Notes: generated by a model not told the origin, from the sequence alone. 64,000 nucleotides of DNA from Teredinibacter sp. KSP-S5-2 (GCF_032773895.1 NZ_CP120416.1:1486001-1550000); one strand, 5' to 3'; shown: positions 15,675 to 29,219, counted from the stretch's first letter. Translations and numbers: made by a program.

Positions 15675-17528
15675 ATGACGTCTTTCTTACCATTAATTGT
15701 CGGGTTTGGTGGTTACAATGCTGCGGGCAGAAGCTCTTTTCACCGAGCATATGAACGAATGATATTGGAAAGCCTGGGTGAGGCCGATAGGGCGAAAACA
15801 CTTAGCTCGCTAGCACACATAATGGGAAAGCCTGGAGCGGACGAGCAGGAAATTTTGCTTGGTTCTTTGGTTCGACGTATAGAGCCAACCTATTTTGATG
15901 TTGAAAAAGCTCCCTTTGGTAAGACTTTTCCGATAAGAAGCTCTGGATCTGATCCTGTTCGTTTTGTGTTGAGTGCACGTGAGCTGCCAGAAGCAATACC
16001 TGAGCACTGGCACGTTGAGCCAGTGGCAGGGGATGATCGACAGTTTCAGGTAACCCTTATGGGGAATCAGTCCGTACGGGTGAACAGCCATTCTCCAATT
16101 GCAGTCCAATCCGCGGGTCAGCTTCCTTCTGGTTTTAATCCCGCAGATCATTATCGTTCGATGCATCATCCAAGAGGCCTGCAATTGACTGTTTTGGGTG
16201 CCTCAGATGCTGTGCGGTCCATGGGAATCAAATGGTCCAATGTTGCCAAGAAAATCTCCCCGGATCAGGTCGCGGTTTATGCCAGTAGTGTCATGAGTCA
16301 GCTGGATCAGTCTGGTTTTGGTGGAATGATGCAGGCGAGACAAAATGGTGCGAGGGTGACGTCCAAACAGCTTCCTCTTGGCATGAACACCATGCCAGCG
16401 GATTTCGTTAATGCCTATATTCTGGGAAGCTTGGGTTCAACTGGTGGTGTGACCGGAGCATGTGCAACTTTTCTTTTCAATTTGCGGCAGGCGGTCGAAG
16501 AGATTCGGATGGGGAGAAAGAAGGTTGCTGTTGTCGGATGTAGCGAAGCACCTATTCTTCCTGAAGTTATCGATGGTTACGCGGCGATGAGCGCTTTGGC
16601 AACCGATGATAATTTAAGAAAACTGGATCAGGTGGATGTACCTGATTATCGACGAGCCAGTCGTCCTTTCAGTGAAAACTGTGGCTTTACCTTGGCTGAG
16701 TCCAGTCAATACATCGTGCTTATGGCTGATGATTTGGCTATCGAAATGGGCGCGCAGATATATGGTGCTGTGCCTGGTGTTTATGTCAATGCTGACGGCT
16801 TTAAAAAATCTATTTCAGCTCCTGGTGCTGGTAACTACATTACCATGGCTCGTGCCGTAGGTTTGGCAAACACCCTATTGGGTGAGGAAGCTGTAAAAAA
16901 TGGAAGCTTTGTTCAGGCGCATGGTTCAAGTACACCGCAAAACCGTGTCACGGAATCGAAGATATTTGATAAGGTTGCAGAAGCATTTGGTATTCAAAAT
17001 TGGCCCGTGGCGGCTGTAAAAAGTTATGTGGGGCATTCTCTTGGGCCAGCCAGTGGGGATCAAATAGCTGCGAGTTTAGGTGTATTTGCTCGAGGAATTT
17101 TGCCTGGCATTAAGACGATTGATTCCGTTGCTGATGATGTTTTTTCTGCCCGTTTAGATATTCGCAAAACTGACAATGAGTTGGGTGAAAAAGGTGCGCA
17201 AGTCGCATTTTTAAATTCAAAAGGTTTTGGCGGAAATAACGCTACAGCGACAGTTTTTTCACCGTCAGTAGTCGACAGTTATCTCGCGAACCACTATAGT
17301 TCTAGTCAGCTGTTAGAGTATAAAAATAAGCGAGAGCAGGTGGAATCAATGGCCAGTCAGTATTGTCAGGATGCTGATCTTGGCAAGCTAAGCCCAATAT
17401 ATGAATTTGGTAATAACCTGCTTGATGAGGATTCAATTCAAGTCAGTAAAGAAAATGTATGCATGCCGGGATATAAAGCTACAATTTCATTACAAAACGA
17501 TGAAGGATTGTCTGGTTTCAAAAAATAA
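15675..17528 (+). CDS. fabY: Beta-ketoacyl-ACP synthase FabY
   Basis: This 617-residue protein matches Pseudomonas FabY along its length (N-terminal PLIVGFGGYNAAGRSSFH, then SAGQLPSGF and HHPRGLQ). The thiolase-fold triad is visible: the Cys in TGACATFLFN, the His in AHGSST, and the His in VGHSLGPASGD. FabY condenses acetyl-CoA with malonyl-ACP to start fatty acid synthesis in Pseudomonas, replacing FabH. No fabH is found between plsX and fabD in this window, which fits the same role. An XRE-cupin regulator gene follows 32 bases downstream and a GlxA-type regulator is divergent. FabY is much longer than FabF because of extra N- and C-terminal segments. Confidence 0.93.
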   Translation: MTSFLPLIVGFGGYNAAGRSSFHRAYERMILESLGEADRAKTLSSLAHIMGKPGADEQEILLGSLVRRIEPTYFDVEKAPFGKTFPIRSSGSDPVRFVLSARELPEAIPEHWHVEPVAGDDRQFQVTLMGNQSVRVNSHSPIAVQSAGQLPSGFNPADHYRSMHHPRGLQLTVLGASDAVRSMGIKWSNVAKKISPDQVAVYASSVMSQLDQSGFGGMMQARQNGARVTSKQLPLGMNTMPADFVNAYILGSLGSTGGVTGACATFLFNLRQAVEEIRMGRKKVAVVGCSEAPILPEVIDGYAAMSALATDDNLRKLDQVDVPDYRRASRPFSENCGFTLAESSQYIVLMADDLAIEMGAQIYGAVPGVYVNADGFKKSISAPGAGNYITMARAVGLANTLLGEEAVKNGSFVQAHGSSTPQNRVTESKIFDKVAEAFGIQNWPVAAVKSYVGHSLGPASGDQIAASLGVFARGILPGIKTIDSVADDVFSARLDIRKTDNELGEKGAQVAFLNSKGFGGNNATATVFSPSVVDSYLANHYSSSQLLEYKNKREQVESMASQYCQDADLGKLSPIYEFGNNLLDEDSIQVSKENVCMPGYKATISLQNDEGLSGFKK

Positions 17529-17560
17529 ATAAAATCTAACTGACAAAAGGGTAAAGGGCG

Positions 17561-18160
17561 ATGCCAATTTCTAATCTGTTGTCCGAACAAGCAACTCCGG
17601 ATGGGGTGGATACTGGTTGTAGTGAAACTGTTGGCACACGATTACAAACTGTAAGAAAAATTCACGGCTTATCTCAGCGGGAGCTTGCGCGCCGTGCTGA
17701 AGTGACCAATAGTACTTTATCCATGATTGAGCAGGGTAAAGTCAGTCCGTCAATCGCATCATTGGAAAAAATTGTGAATGCGATTCCGATGTCTCTGCAG
17801 GAGTTTTTTTCTGACTCGCTTGATATTACGCCGCCGGTGTTTCGTTATGACCAGCTCGTGCATGTTGAAAAGGATGCAGTTGATTATCGGGTTTTGCCTA
17901 TAAACCGATCAGACAATAAAGGGGTTTTTCTCGCGCAGCAGGTTTATTCTCCTGGCGCGAAAGTCACTTCAGAATGGATGGTTAAAAATGGCTACGTCGG
18001 AGGAATGGTTATTGATGGGCAAATTGAACTGCATCTGGAAGGAACCGTTTATGAGTTAAAACCTGGCGATGGTTTTTATTTTTCTCTTCTACGTTCTCAC
18101 TCCTTTTTAAACGCAACCGATAAAGACTGTACTGTGGTCTGCGTCTCATTTGGCGATTAA
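17561..18160 (+). CDS. XRE-family regulator with C-terminal cupin
   Basis: This 199-residue protein has an XRE helix-turn-helix (about residues 25-80; GLSQRELARRAEVTNSTLSMIEQGK) and a cupin domain (about 110-198; LKPGDGFYF). This layout is that of PuuR and related regulators that sense small molecules, often polyamines, amino acids or amines. It probably represses or activates neighbouring genes. It is 32 bases after fabY, and the fadBA operon starts 242 bases downstream with inverted repeats in between, so lipid genes are possible targets. The ligand is not predictable from sequence. Confidence 0.88.
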   Translation: MPISNLLSEQATPDGVDTGCSETVGTRLQTVRKIHGLSQRELARRAEVTNSTLSMIEQGKVSPSIASLEKIVNAIPMSLQEFFSDSLDITPPVFRYDQLVHVEKDAVDYRVLPINRSDNKGVFLAQQVYSPGAKVTSEWMVKNGYVGGMVIDGQIELHLEGTVYELKPGDGFYFSLLRSHSFLNATDKDCTVVCVSFGD

Positions 18161-18234
18161 CATCGCAAATTGACAGTGATTTTCTTTCCTAAATCAACTG
18201 TAAATCATTATCGTTCTGATCCATACTTGACTAA

Positions 18235-18279
18235 GCCTTAAGGTAATAAAACCTTGAGGCTAGTGTAAATCTATACTAG
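18235..18279. promoter_or_regulatory. Adjacent inverted repeats upstream of fadB
   Basis: A 10-bp stem (GCCTTAAGGT / ACCTTGAGGC, one G-U, 6-base loop) runs directly into a second inverted repeat, CTAGTGTA-N4-TATACTAG (18260-18279, one mismatch). There is no T tract, so this is not a standard terminator. The second repeat has operator-like size and lies about 125 bases before the fadB start. Confidence 0.45.
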
Positions 18280-18402
18280 TTAAATCATGCTACGTTCTAT
18301 ATGCGGGAAAGGACTGTATATTGTGGCTGTCGCGTTTTTAGTGAGTGCGATTAATAATAGGTTTGCTTACTTTCTAACCTTTTTAGGAATGCTGAGGTTG
18401 TC

Positions 18403-21751
<3,349 letters not shown>

Positions 21752-21802
21752 AGAAATTGAAAATTGTTGTTGCTCAGATGAAAAGCTTGTGGCAGAATGC
21801 CC

Positions 21803-21829
21803 GCCTCTTCAAATGAGAGGCCAATTTTT
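21803..21829 (+). terminator. Terminator after fadA
   Basis: GCCTCT and AGAGGC form a 6-bp stem with a 7-base loop, followed by CAATTTTT. It separates fadBA from the tRNA gene. Confidence 0.7.
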
Positions 21830-21906
21830 GATTGATTTATCATTGAAAATCAATGGCTTAGATTAAGTTTGAAGATTAGCTTATTAGGCTAAATGCTTTT
21901 CATAGC

Positions 21907-21991
<85 letters not shown>

Positions 21992-22079
21992 TCTTGGTAA
22001 ATCTCAATAGATACTCTCAGTAGTTTTGTCGCCCCAATTTTGGGTCTTTCTTCTAGTCGCACTTTTTATTTCATTTGTG

Positions 22080-22085
22080 TATACT
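22080..22085 (+). promoter_or_regulatory. tig: Candidate -10 element of the tig promoter
   Basis: TATACT followed by GCGCGC looks like a -10 and start region for tig about 120 bases upstream of its ATG. The -35 is not clear. Confidence 0.3.
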
Positions 22086-22207
22086 GCGCGCCCTTAAACG
22101 TCAGAGCAAATTCTGAACTGGGTGAAATGCCTGTCGTAATGAGAATGGCAAAGGTAGTCCCCCAGATTTAACTAATAACACTACTCTCTTACTTCACGAG
22201 GAACAAA

Positions 22208-23524
22208 ATGCAAGTTTCAGTTGAAACAACTACCGGTTTAGAAAGAAAAGTTACTGTAGGTATTCCTGCCGACGTAGTTGACCAGGAAGTGGAGAAACGC
22301 CTGAAAGAAGCCGCCAAAACTGTACGTATCAACGGTTTCCGTAAAGGTAAAGTTCCTATGAAAGTTGTCAAAAGCCGTTTTGGCGCCGGTGTGCGTCAAG
22401 AAGTTCTTGGCGATACCATTAACCGATCGTTCTACGAAGCGGTTCAAAAAGAGTCATTACGCCCAGCCGGCCAGCCTCAAATTGATGCGAAACAGCTTGA
22501 AGAAGGTAAAGATGTTGAGTTTGTAGCAACATTTGAAGTTTACCCCGAAGTAACGGTTGATGGTTTGGGAGAGTCCGAAATTGTTCGTTACAACGCTGAG
22601 ATCGGTGACGAAGACGTCGACAATATGATCGAAGTTTTACGCAAAAGTCAGGCTGAGTGGAGCGATGTAAAGCGTAAGTCGAAAAAGACTGACCGGGTAA
22701 ATATTGACTTTGTTGGTACAAAAGACGGCGAAGAGTTCGCAGGTGGTTCTGCTAAAGGGCACAACTTGGTGCTTGGTTCAGACAGTATGATTCCTGGTTT
22801 TGAAAAAGGCATTATCGGGATGAAAGCGGGCGAGGAAAAAGTTTTAGAGCTGACTTTCCCTGAGGATTATCACGCGGAAGACCTAAAAGGTGCAGCCGTT
22901 GAGTTCAAGATTACGGTTAATGCTGTAAGCGCGCAAAAATTGCCAGAGTTGAACGAAGAATTCTTCAAAAAATACGGTGTAGAAGGTGACGAAGCTAGTT
23001 TCCGTGAAGATGTTAAAGAAAACATGGAGCGGGAAAAGCTGAAGGCTATTAAAGCGAAAACAAAAGAGCAGGTAATGAATGCTCTTTTGAAAGCAAATGA
23101 AGTTGATATTCCGAAAGCATTAATCTCGCAAGAAATTAATGCAATGCGTAACCAGATGATCCAGCAATATGGTCAGGCAGCGCAAAATCTTGATATTCAG
23201 TCTCTTCTTCCTGACGACATGTTTAAAGAGCAGGCTGAACGCAGAACTGCTCTTGGGTTGTTGGTTTCTGAAATCGTAAGTAAAGAAAAGCTTGTTGCAG
23301 ATAAAGACAAGGTTAAAACGCTTATCGAAGAAGCTGCCTCATCCTATGAGGACCCGGAAAGTGTTGTTAATTACTATTTCAGCAATGAGCAATTGTTGGC
23401 AAGCGTGGAAGCGGCCGCACTGGAAGATCAAGTTGTTGATTTTCTGCTGGAAAAGGCCAAGGTTGTTGATAAAACAGTTTCTTACGATGAGGTTATAAAG
23501 CCTCTGGAAAAAGAAGAAGCCTAA
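22208..23524 (+). CDS. tig: Trigger factor
   Basis: This 438-residue ribosome-bound chaperone and peptidyl-prolyl isomerase meets nascent chains at the exit tunnel. The N-terminal ribosome-binding domain carries the signature GFRKGKVP (about residues 43-50). An FKBP-like domain follows (about 150-245; RVNIDFVGTKDGEEF), then the helical arms and C-terminal body. The length is normal. It heads the tig-clpP-clpX-lon block but has its own strong terminator, so clpP is probably transcribed separately. Confidence 0.97.
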   Translation: MQVSVETTTGLERKVTVGIPADVVDQEVEKRLKEAAKTVRINGFRKGKVPMKVVKSRFGAGVRQEVLGDTINRSFYEAVQKESLRPAGQPQIDAKQLEEGKDVEFVATFEVYPEVTVDGLGESEIVRYNAEIGDEDVDNMIEVLRKSQAEWSDVKRKSKKTDRVNIDFVGTKDGEEFAGGSAKGHNLVLGSDSMIPGFEKGIIGMKAGEEKVLELTFPEDYHAEDLKGAAVEFKITVNAVSAQKLPELNEEFFKKYGVEGDEASFREDVKENMEREKLKAIKAKTKEQVMNALLKANEVDIPKALISQEINAMRNQMIQQYGQAAQNLDIQSLLPDDMFKEQAERRTALGLLVSEIVSKEKLVADKDKVKTLIEEAASSYEDPESVVNYYFSNEQLLASVEAAALEDQVVDFLLEKAKVVDKTVSYDEVIKPLEKEEA

Positions 23525-23540
23525 AGTAAAAGAGTTAAAA

Positions 23541-23577
23541 AAAGCTAGGAGGTGTCAGGCTTCCTAGCTTTTTTTTT
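23541..23577 (+). terminator. Terminator after tig
   Basis: AAAGCTAGGA and TCCTAGCTTT form a 10-bp stem followed by a run of nine Ts. Confidence 0.9.
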
Positions 23578-23882
23578 ATCTGAATAATAATACCTTAGTA
23601 GAATGTGTGGATTTTTTTAAAACGAAATCAGGCCCTGGATTTTTGGTGCTGTTTAATGATTGGGCAAGCTGAGTTAAAAAAAACCATATCCCAAGGTATT
23701 TGAATTCTTCACCTCCAAAAGCTATTGATTTTATTGGCGAAATATCTCGTTCAAGGTTAAGCTAAAGCATAAGTGGCTGTAGCATATAAGAGATGATCCT
23801 GCGACCTTACTGTTAATATCATTATTTTTTGCATTGATAACTAGGGCGCCATGTAAAATTTGTTAAGGATACGGAACAATTT
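23578..23882 (+). other. Intergenic region upstream of clpP
   Basis: About 305 AT-rich bases separate the tig terminator from clpP. It must hold the clpP promoter. TTGCAT near 23830 and TAAAAT near 23855 are a weak candidate pair with a long spacer. I see no clear sigma-32 site, RNA or open reading frame. Confidence 0.3.
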
Positions 23883-24521
23883 ATGTCGAAAATTGACTTG
23901 CTTGGTAACAAATCACTTGAAACTGTGAATTCGTTAGTCCCCATTGTTGTAGAGCAAACAGCTCGTGGTGAACGTTCTTACGATATTTATTCTCGTTTAT
24001 TAAAAGAGCGCGTAATTTTTCTGGTTGGGCAGGTCGAAGACCATATGGCAAACCTGGTGGTTGCCCAGCTTTTGTTCTTGGAAGCAGAAAACCCTGATAA
24101 AGATATCCACTTGTATATCAATTCCCCTGGTGGTTCTGTGACTGCGGGGCTATCTATATACGATACTATGCAATTTATTAAGCCCGATGTGAGTACAATG
24201 TGTATTGGTCAGGCATGTAGCATGGGTGCCTTCTTATTAACGGCTGGAGCTAAGGGGAAACGTTACTGTTTACCAAACTCTAGAGTAATGATCCATCAGC
24301 CCTCTGGCGGTGCGCAGGGCCAAGCGTCAGATATTCACATTCATGCGCAAGAAATCCTTAAGATTCGTGAGAATTTGAACCGTATCATGGCTGGCCATAC
24401 CGGACAGTCCATTGAGCAAATTGCCAAAGATACTGAGCGTGACAACTTTATGAGCGCAGAAGAATCAAAGGCTTACGGGTTAATTGATGAAGTTGTTAGT
24501 ATGCGTGGTACCGAAGCTTAG
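23883..24521 (+). CDS. clpP: ATP-dependent Clp protease proteolytic subunit
   Basis: This 212-residue serine peptidase forms the 14-subunit degradation chamber used by ClpX and ClpA. The triad is visible: Ser113 (in ACSMG, where most ClpP have AASMG), His138 in MIHQP, and Asp187 in [20 protein letters not shown] is the substrate-binding strand. clpX follows 177 bases later with its own sigma-32-like promoter. The Ala-to-Cys change beside the nucleophile is mild. Confidence in identity is very high. Confidence 0.98.
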   Translation: MSKIDLLGNKSLETVNSLVPIVVEQTARGERSYDIYSRLLKERVIFLVGQVEDHMANLVVAQLLFLEAENPDKDIHLYINSPGGSVTAGLSIYDTMQFIKPDVSTMCIGQACSMGAFLLTAGAKGKRYCLPNSRVMIHQPSGGAQGQASDIHIHAQEILKIRENLNRIMAGHTGQSIEQIAKDTERDNFMSAEESKAYGLIDEVVSMRGTEA

Positions 24522-24629
24522 GCCTGATTTTTGCCTAATATCAAGCCGGTAAACGTCTTAAGATAGTGTGCTACCAGTAATTTGTGGCATAGATATTCGC
24601 AATTCTGCCTTGATTTTGCTAAGTTCGCC

Positions 24630-24657
24630 CTTGAAATATGTCTATTGGGCTACATTT
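24630..24657 (+). promoter_or_regulatory. clpX: Possible sigma-32 promoter of clpX
   Basis: CTTGAAA (24630-24636) and CTACATTT (24650-24657) are 14 bases apart counted from CTTGAA, the normal heat-shock spacing. The -35 is perfect; the -10 has mismatches to CCCCATnT. Confidence 0.5.
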
Positions 24658-24698
24658 AAGCTTATCAAAGCAAAGTTTTAGAAAGTTGGAGAGACTTA

Positions 24699-25988
24699 AT
24701 GTCTGACCATAGTGGTGATAACGACGATAACGGCAAGTTGCTGTACTGCTCTTTCTGCGGAAAGAGTCAGCATGAAGTACGCAAATTGATCGCTGGCCCG
24801 TCGGTATTTATCTGTGATGAATGTGTCGATCTTTGTAACGACATTATTCGGGAAGAAATTCAGGAAAGCAGTGCCGAGACTTCTGGCGATAAACTGCCTA
24901 CGCCTCAAGAAATCTCTGAGACCTTAGATCAGTACGTTATTGGTCAACGTGGTGCGAAGAAAGTCCTTGCCGTTGCTGTATATAACCACTACAAACGGTT
25001 GCGTTTGGGTGGAAAGAAAAAGTCCAAAGATGATGTTGAGCTGGGTAAGAGTAATATCCTGCTGGTTGGGCCAACGGGTAGCGGTAAAACCCTATTGGCG
25101 GAAACTTTGGCAAGGTTGCTAAATGTACCCTTTACGATCGCCGATGCAACGACTTTGACCGAAGCGGGTTATGTCGGAGAAGACGTAGAGAATATCATCC
25201 AGAAACTGTTGCAAAAGTGTGACTACGATGTAGAGAAAGCTCAACAGGGCATTGTCTATATTGATGAAATTGATAAGGTTTCGCGTAAGTCGGATAACCC
25301 CTCTATTACTCGGGATGTGTCTGGAGAGGGCGTTCAGCAGGCATTGTTAAAGCTGATCGAAGGCACTATTGCTTCTGTTCCTCCTCAAGGTGGTCGTAAG
25401 CATCCTCAGCAAGAGTTTTTACAGGTCGATACGTCAAACATCCTGTTTATCTGTGGTGGTGCCTTTGCCGGCCTGGATAAGGTTATCTTGGATCGATCCG
25501 AAAAAGGTGGGATCGGCTTTGGTGCGGAAGTACGCAGCAAGAATTCCAGCAAAAATGTCGGTGAGACACTGAAAGAGCTTGAAGCGGAAGACCTGGTGAA
25601 ATATGGGTTGATTCCTGAGTTTGTTGGCCGGTTACCAATCATTGCCACACTCGATGAGTTGGATAAGCTGGCGCTTGTTCAAATCCTGAAAGAGCCAAAG
25701 AACTCCTTGGTTAAGCAATATGCCAAGCTGTTTGAAATGGAAGATGTTGAGGTGGATTTCAGAGACGACGCACTGGATGCTGTTGCGGAAAAAGCTATGG
25801 AACGAAAAACCGGTGCTCGTGGGTTGCGTTCAATCATGGAGGCAGTGCTGTTGGATACTATGTACCGTTTACCGTCAGAACCCGGTGTCAGTAAAGTCGT
25901 TGTTGACGATGCTGTCATTCGAGGGGAGTCTGAGCCATTGCTTGTTTATGAAAACAACGATTCAGCTAAGGCAGTCCCAGAGGACTAG
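24699..25988 (+). CDS. clpX: ATP-dependent Clp protease ATP-binding subunit
   Basis: This 429-residue AAA+ unfoldase feeds substrates to ClpP. The N-terminal zinc-binding domain has the four cysteines CSFCGK and CDECVDLC. The AAA+ module follows with Walker A GPTGSGKT, Walker [10 protein letters not shown], and the ClpP-contacting IGF loop region ([11 protein letters not shown]). The C-terminal sensor-2 motif [10 protein letters not shown] is present. The length is normal. GGAGAG precedes the ATG and a terminator separates it from lon. Confidence 0.98.
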   Translation: MSDHSGDNDDNGKLLYCSFCGKSQHEVRKLIAGPSVFICDECVDLCNDIIREEIQESSAETSGDKLPTPQEISETLDQYVIGQRGAKKVLAVAVYNHYKRLRLGGKKKSKDDVELGKSNILLVGPTGSGKTLLAETLARLLNVPFTIADATTLTEAGYVGEDVENIIQKLLQKCDYDVEKAQQGIVYIDEIDKVSRKSDNPSITRDVSGEGVQQALLKLIEGTIASVPPQGGRKHPQQEFLQVDTSNILFICGGAFAGLDKVILDRSEKGGIGFGAEVRSKNSSKNVGETLKELEAEDLVKYGLIPEFVGRLPIIATLDELDKLALVQILKEPKNSLVKQYAKLFEMEDVEVDFRDDALDAVAEKAMERKTGARGLRSIMEAVLLDTMYRLPSEPGVSKVVVDDAVIRGESEPLLVYENNDSAKAVPED

Positions 25989-26012
25989 CGTTTTAATGTG
26001 ACACTTTGATTT

Positions 26013-26039
26013 AAAAAGGGCTCTTATGAGTCCTTTTTG
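26013..26039 (+). terminator. Terminator between clpX and lon
   Basis: AAAAAGGGCTC and GAGTCCTTTTT form an 11-bp stem (one G-U) with loop TTAT, ending in the T tract. Confidence 0.85.
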
Positions 26040-26049
26040 CTCTGTGTAG

Positions 26050-26078
26050 CTTGTATTTTACAAGGGTAGCCCCCAATC
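26050..26078 (+). promoter_or_regulatory. lon: Possible sigma-32 promoter of lon
   Basis: CTTGTA (26050-26055) is followed after 14-15 bases by CCCCAATC (26071-26078), near the heat-shock consensus CTTGAA / CCCCATnT. lon is a classic heat-shock gene, which supports the call. Confidence 0.5.
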
Positions 26079-26132
26079 TTAATGAAACAAAACTTTCAAC
26101 AACAATTGCCCCCGTGTATTGAGGCTTAATCA

Positions 26133-28553
26133 ATGGATCAGATTGAATCCACAGTAGAAGAAAACAGACTCCCATTACTACCGCTGCGTGATGTTGTGGT
26201 ATACCCGCATATGGTTATCCCTTTGTTCGTTGGTAGAGAGAAGTCTATCTCTGCGTTGGAGCACGCTATGACCGAGGATAAGCAAGTTCTGCTGGTTGCG
26301 CAGAAACATGCCTCTGTCGACGAGCCAAATCGTGCGGATCTCTATGAATTTGGTACGGTTGCCACGGTGTTACAGTTACTAAAACTTCCCGATGGCACGG
26401 TAAAGGTTTTGGTAGAAGGCGGGAAACGCGCTCAAATCATCGAAGTTACAGAATCTGAGGGGCATTTCCAGGCTGAAATTGAGTACGTCGAGTCCGATGC
26501 AGAAGAGGATAGAGAGGTTGAGGTGTTAACTCGTTCTCTGTTAACACGTTTTGAGCAGTACGTTAACCTCAGTAAAAAGGTGCCGTCCGAGGTGATGACC
26601 TCCCTAAGTGGCATCGATGAGCCTGGCCGTTTGGCTGATACAGTGGCTGCGCATATGTCTTTGGAGTTGGCGCAGAAGCAAGAGCTGCTGGAAATTATTA
26701 ATGTACGTGAACGCCTGGAGCACCTTATCGGTTTGATGGAGGCCGAGGCAGACTTGTACCAAGTTGAGAAACGTATTCGTGGCCGTGTTAAAAAGCAAAT
26801 GGAGAAAAGCCAGCGCGAGTACTATCTGAATGAGCAGTTAAAAGCGATTCAGAAAGAGCTTGGTGACATGGGTGATGAAGGTGCAAATGAGCATGGAGAG
26901 CTGGAAAGAAAGGTGGCTGAGTCTGGCATGCCGAAAGAAGCTGAAGAAAAAACCATGGCTGAACTTGGTAAATTAAAGATGATGTCCCCGATGTCTGCAG
27001 AGGCATCCGTTGTTCGCGCCTATATTGACTGGATGGTCAACGTTCCCTGGAAAAAACGCAGTAAAGTTCGCCATGATTTAGAGAAAGCTGAGCAGATTCT
27101 GGAAGAAGATCACTACGGCTTGGAAGAAGTCAAAGAGCGCATACTTGAATACTTGGCAGTGCAAAAGCGCGTCAAAAAAGTTAAGGGCCCGATATTGTGC
27201 CTGGTTGGCCCTCCCGGGGTTGGTAAGACCTCGCTCGGCGAATCCATAGCAAGGGCAACAAATAGAAAGTTTGTCCGTATGGCGTTAGGTGGTGTACGCG
27301 ATGAAGCGGAAATACGTGGTCACCGGCGAACCTATATTGGTTCTATGCCAGGTAAGTTGATTCAGAAAATGTCCAAGGCTGGAGTGAAGAACCCTCTGTT
27401 CTTATTGGATGAGATCGATAAGATGGGAATGGATCATCGTGGTGATCCAGCGTCTGCATTGCTTGAGGTTTTAGACCCAGAGCAAAACAACAGTTTTAAT
27501 GATCACTATCTGGAAGTCGATTATGACCTTTCTGATGTGATGTTCGTTTGTACTTCCAATAGTATGAATATTCCGGGACCGTTATTGGATCGAATGGAAG
27601 TTATTCGTATTCCAGGTTATACCGAAGATGAAAAAGTTAATATCGCAAGCCGTTATTTAATTCCGAAACAAATTAAAAATAATGGTTTGGTGAAAGATGA
27701 AATTGCGGTAGAAGAGCAAACAATACGAGACGTTATTCGTTATTACACAAAAGAGGCTGGAGTACGTGGCCTGGATCGAGAAATTGCAAAACTGTGTAGA
27801 AAGGTTGTTACGCGCAATGTGAAAGAGAAATCGCATGAGACAACTCATGTTGAGCCTGAAAAATTAGAAGATTATTTAGGCGTTCGAAAAACCGACTTTG
27901 GCCGGGCAGAAGATGAAAACCAAGTTGGTCAGGTTACAGGTTTAGCTTGGACGCAAGTGGGGGGAGAATTACTCACTATTGAAGCTTCAGCCGTAAATGG
28001 TCGTGGTCGTATGATAAAAACCGGTTCTCTCGGTGATGTCATGCAAGAATCTATTCAGGCGGCTATGACAGTTGTGAGATCTCGTGCGCAGTTTTTGGGA
28101 ATTCATCCTGAATTTCACGAGAAAAAAGATTTGCATATACATGTACCCGAAGGGGCGACGCCAAAAGATGGACCAAGTGCTGGTATTGCCATGTGTACAG
28201 CGTTAGTTTCTGTATACACTGACATACCCGTTAGAGCGGATGTGGCAATGACAGGGGAAATAACCCTGCGCGGGGAAGTTTTAAAAATTGGCGGGTTAAA
28301 AGAGAAGCTATTGGCGGCTCACCGTGGTGGGATCAAAACAGTTCTCATTCCGCAAGATAATGAGTCGGATTTGCGTGAAATTCCGGACAATATCAAGCAA
28401 GATTTACAGATCAAACCTGTTCAATGGATCGATCAGGTGTTGGAAATTGCTTTACAATACATGCCAACACCCTATAGCGACGAAGAATATGAAGCGTTGC
28501 AGGAAAAGGTTCAGGATAGTAAAAAAGACGAAAATAGAATAAGTACTCACTAA
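26133..28553 (+). CDS. lon: ATP-dependent Lon protease
   Basis: This 806-residue homohexameric AAA+ protease degrades misfolded and regulatory proteins. The N-terminal substrate domain begins LPLLPLRDVVVYPHMVIPLFVGR. The AAA+ core has Walker A GPPGVGKTS and Walker B LFLLDEIDKMG. The C-terminal protease has the Ser682-Lys725 dyad in DGPSAGIAM and GGLKEKLLAAHRGG. The length is close to the 784 residues of E. coli Lon, with extra residues at the C-terminus. hupB follows, as in many gammaproteobacteria. Confidence 0.98.
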   Translation: MDQIESTVEENRLPLLPLRDVVVYPHMVIPLFVGREKSISALEHAMTEDKQVLLVAQKHASVDEPNRADLYEFGTVATVLQLLKLPDGTVKVLVEGGKRAQIIEVTESEGHFQAEIEYVESDAEEDREVEVLTRSLLTRFEQYVNLSKKVPSEVMTSLSGIDEPGRLADTVAAHMSLELAQKQELLEIINVRERLEHLIGLMEAEADLYQVEKRIRGRVKKQMEKSQREYYLNEQLKAIQKELGDMGDEGANEHGELERKVAESGMPKEAEEKTMAELGKLKMMSPMSAEASVVRAYIDWMVNVPWKKRSKVRHDLEKAEQILEEDHYGLEEVKERILEYLAVQKRVKKVKGPILCLVGPPGVGKTSLGESIARATNRKFVRMALGGVRDEAEIRGHRRTYIGSMPGKLIQKMSKAGVKNPLFLLDEIDKMGMDHRGDPASALLEVLDPEQNNSFNDHYLEVDYDLSDVMFVCTSNSMNIPGPLLDRMEVIRIPGYTEDEKVNIASRYLIPKQIKNNGLVKDEIAVEEQTIRDVIRYYTKEAGVRGLDREIAKLCRKVVTRNVKEKSHETTHVEPEKLEDYLGVRKTDFGRAEDENQVGQVTGLAWTQVGGELLTIEASAVNGRGRMIKTGSLGDVMQESIQAAMTVVRSRAQFLGIHPEFHEKKDLHIHVPEGATPKDGPSAGIAMCTALVSVYTDIPVRADVAMTGEITLRGEVLKIGGLKEKLLAAHRGGIKTVLIPQDNESDLREIPDNIKQDLQIKPVQWIDQVLEIALQYMPTPYSDEEYEALQEKVQDSKKDENRISTH

Positions 28554-28788
28554 ATGCTGAGTCTGAGACCATAAAACTGTATGAATTGCGAGCAGTTGCT
28601 CGAAACAAGACGAAATTCTGGATTTCATTCTTGACCGGCCCTAGGGCAGTTGGTATAAATCGCAGTTCATCACAGCGACTCGATGGGGTGGCCTCTATTG
28701 GGTCGGCTTGGGGCGAAACTACTAGACTTCTCATTGTTGAGAGTGAGTGTCGAAGTGAAACATGAAACAAATATAAAAGGGGTTTATA

Positions 28789-29061
28789 GTGAATAAATCA
28801 GAATTGACCGAAGCGATTGCCGCGTCAGCAGATATTTCCAAAGCAGCGGCAGGTCGGGCACTTGACGCTATGACCGATGCGATCGCTAACGCTTTAAAAG
28901 AAGGAGATCAGGTGGCACTTGTTGGCTTCGGCACTTTCTTGGTAAAAGAGCGCGCAGCACGCACTGGTCGTAATCCTCAGACAGGTGAACCAATTCAAAT
29001 TGCAGCAGCAAAAATTCCAAGCTTTAAAGCTGGTAAAGCGCTTAAAGACGCAGTTAATTAA
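28789..29061 (+). CDS. hupB: DNA-binding protein HU-beta
   Basis: This 90-residue nucleoid protein bends and compacts DNA. It shows the full HU fold: [20 protein letters not shown], the DNA-contacting arm with the [11 protein letters not shown] proline-tipped motif, and C-terminal [13 protein letters not shown]. The start is GTG with AAAGGGG upstream. It sits between lon and ppiD in the common order and ends in a hairpin-rich region with a terminator. Confidence 0.97.
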   Translation: MNKSELTEAIAASADISKAAAGRALDAMTDAIANALKEGDQVALVGFGTFLVKERAARTGRNPQTGEPIQIAAAKIPSFKAGKALKDAVN

Positions 29062-29102
29062 TTTTCTATTTAAGCAAAAAACGTTTAATTGAAAAAAATT
29101 AA

Positions 29103-29177
29103 AAACACTGAAGTAAATAAAATAAAAATCAGTGTTTCGTGTAAATAAAAAAGGCGCACACTTATGCGCCTTTTTTT
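29103..29177 (+). terminator. Hairpin and terminator after hupB
   Basis: A strong terminator (GGCGCA / TGCGCC with flanking A and T runs, 29147-29177) is preceded by another inverted repeat, AAACACTG / CAGTGTTT (29103-29137), with a long AT-rich loop that may protect the 3' end or act as a weak first terminator. Confidence 0.85.
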
Positions 29178-29219
29178 ATATTCTCACAAATAAAAATATA
29201 AATTTTATCGAGGTGTGCG

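Noticed and set aside
18235-18260. Stem-loop before fadB as a rho-independent terminator
   Set aside because: No T tract follows on either strand.
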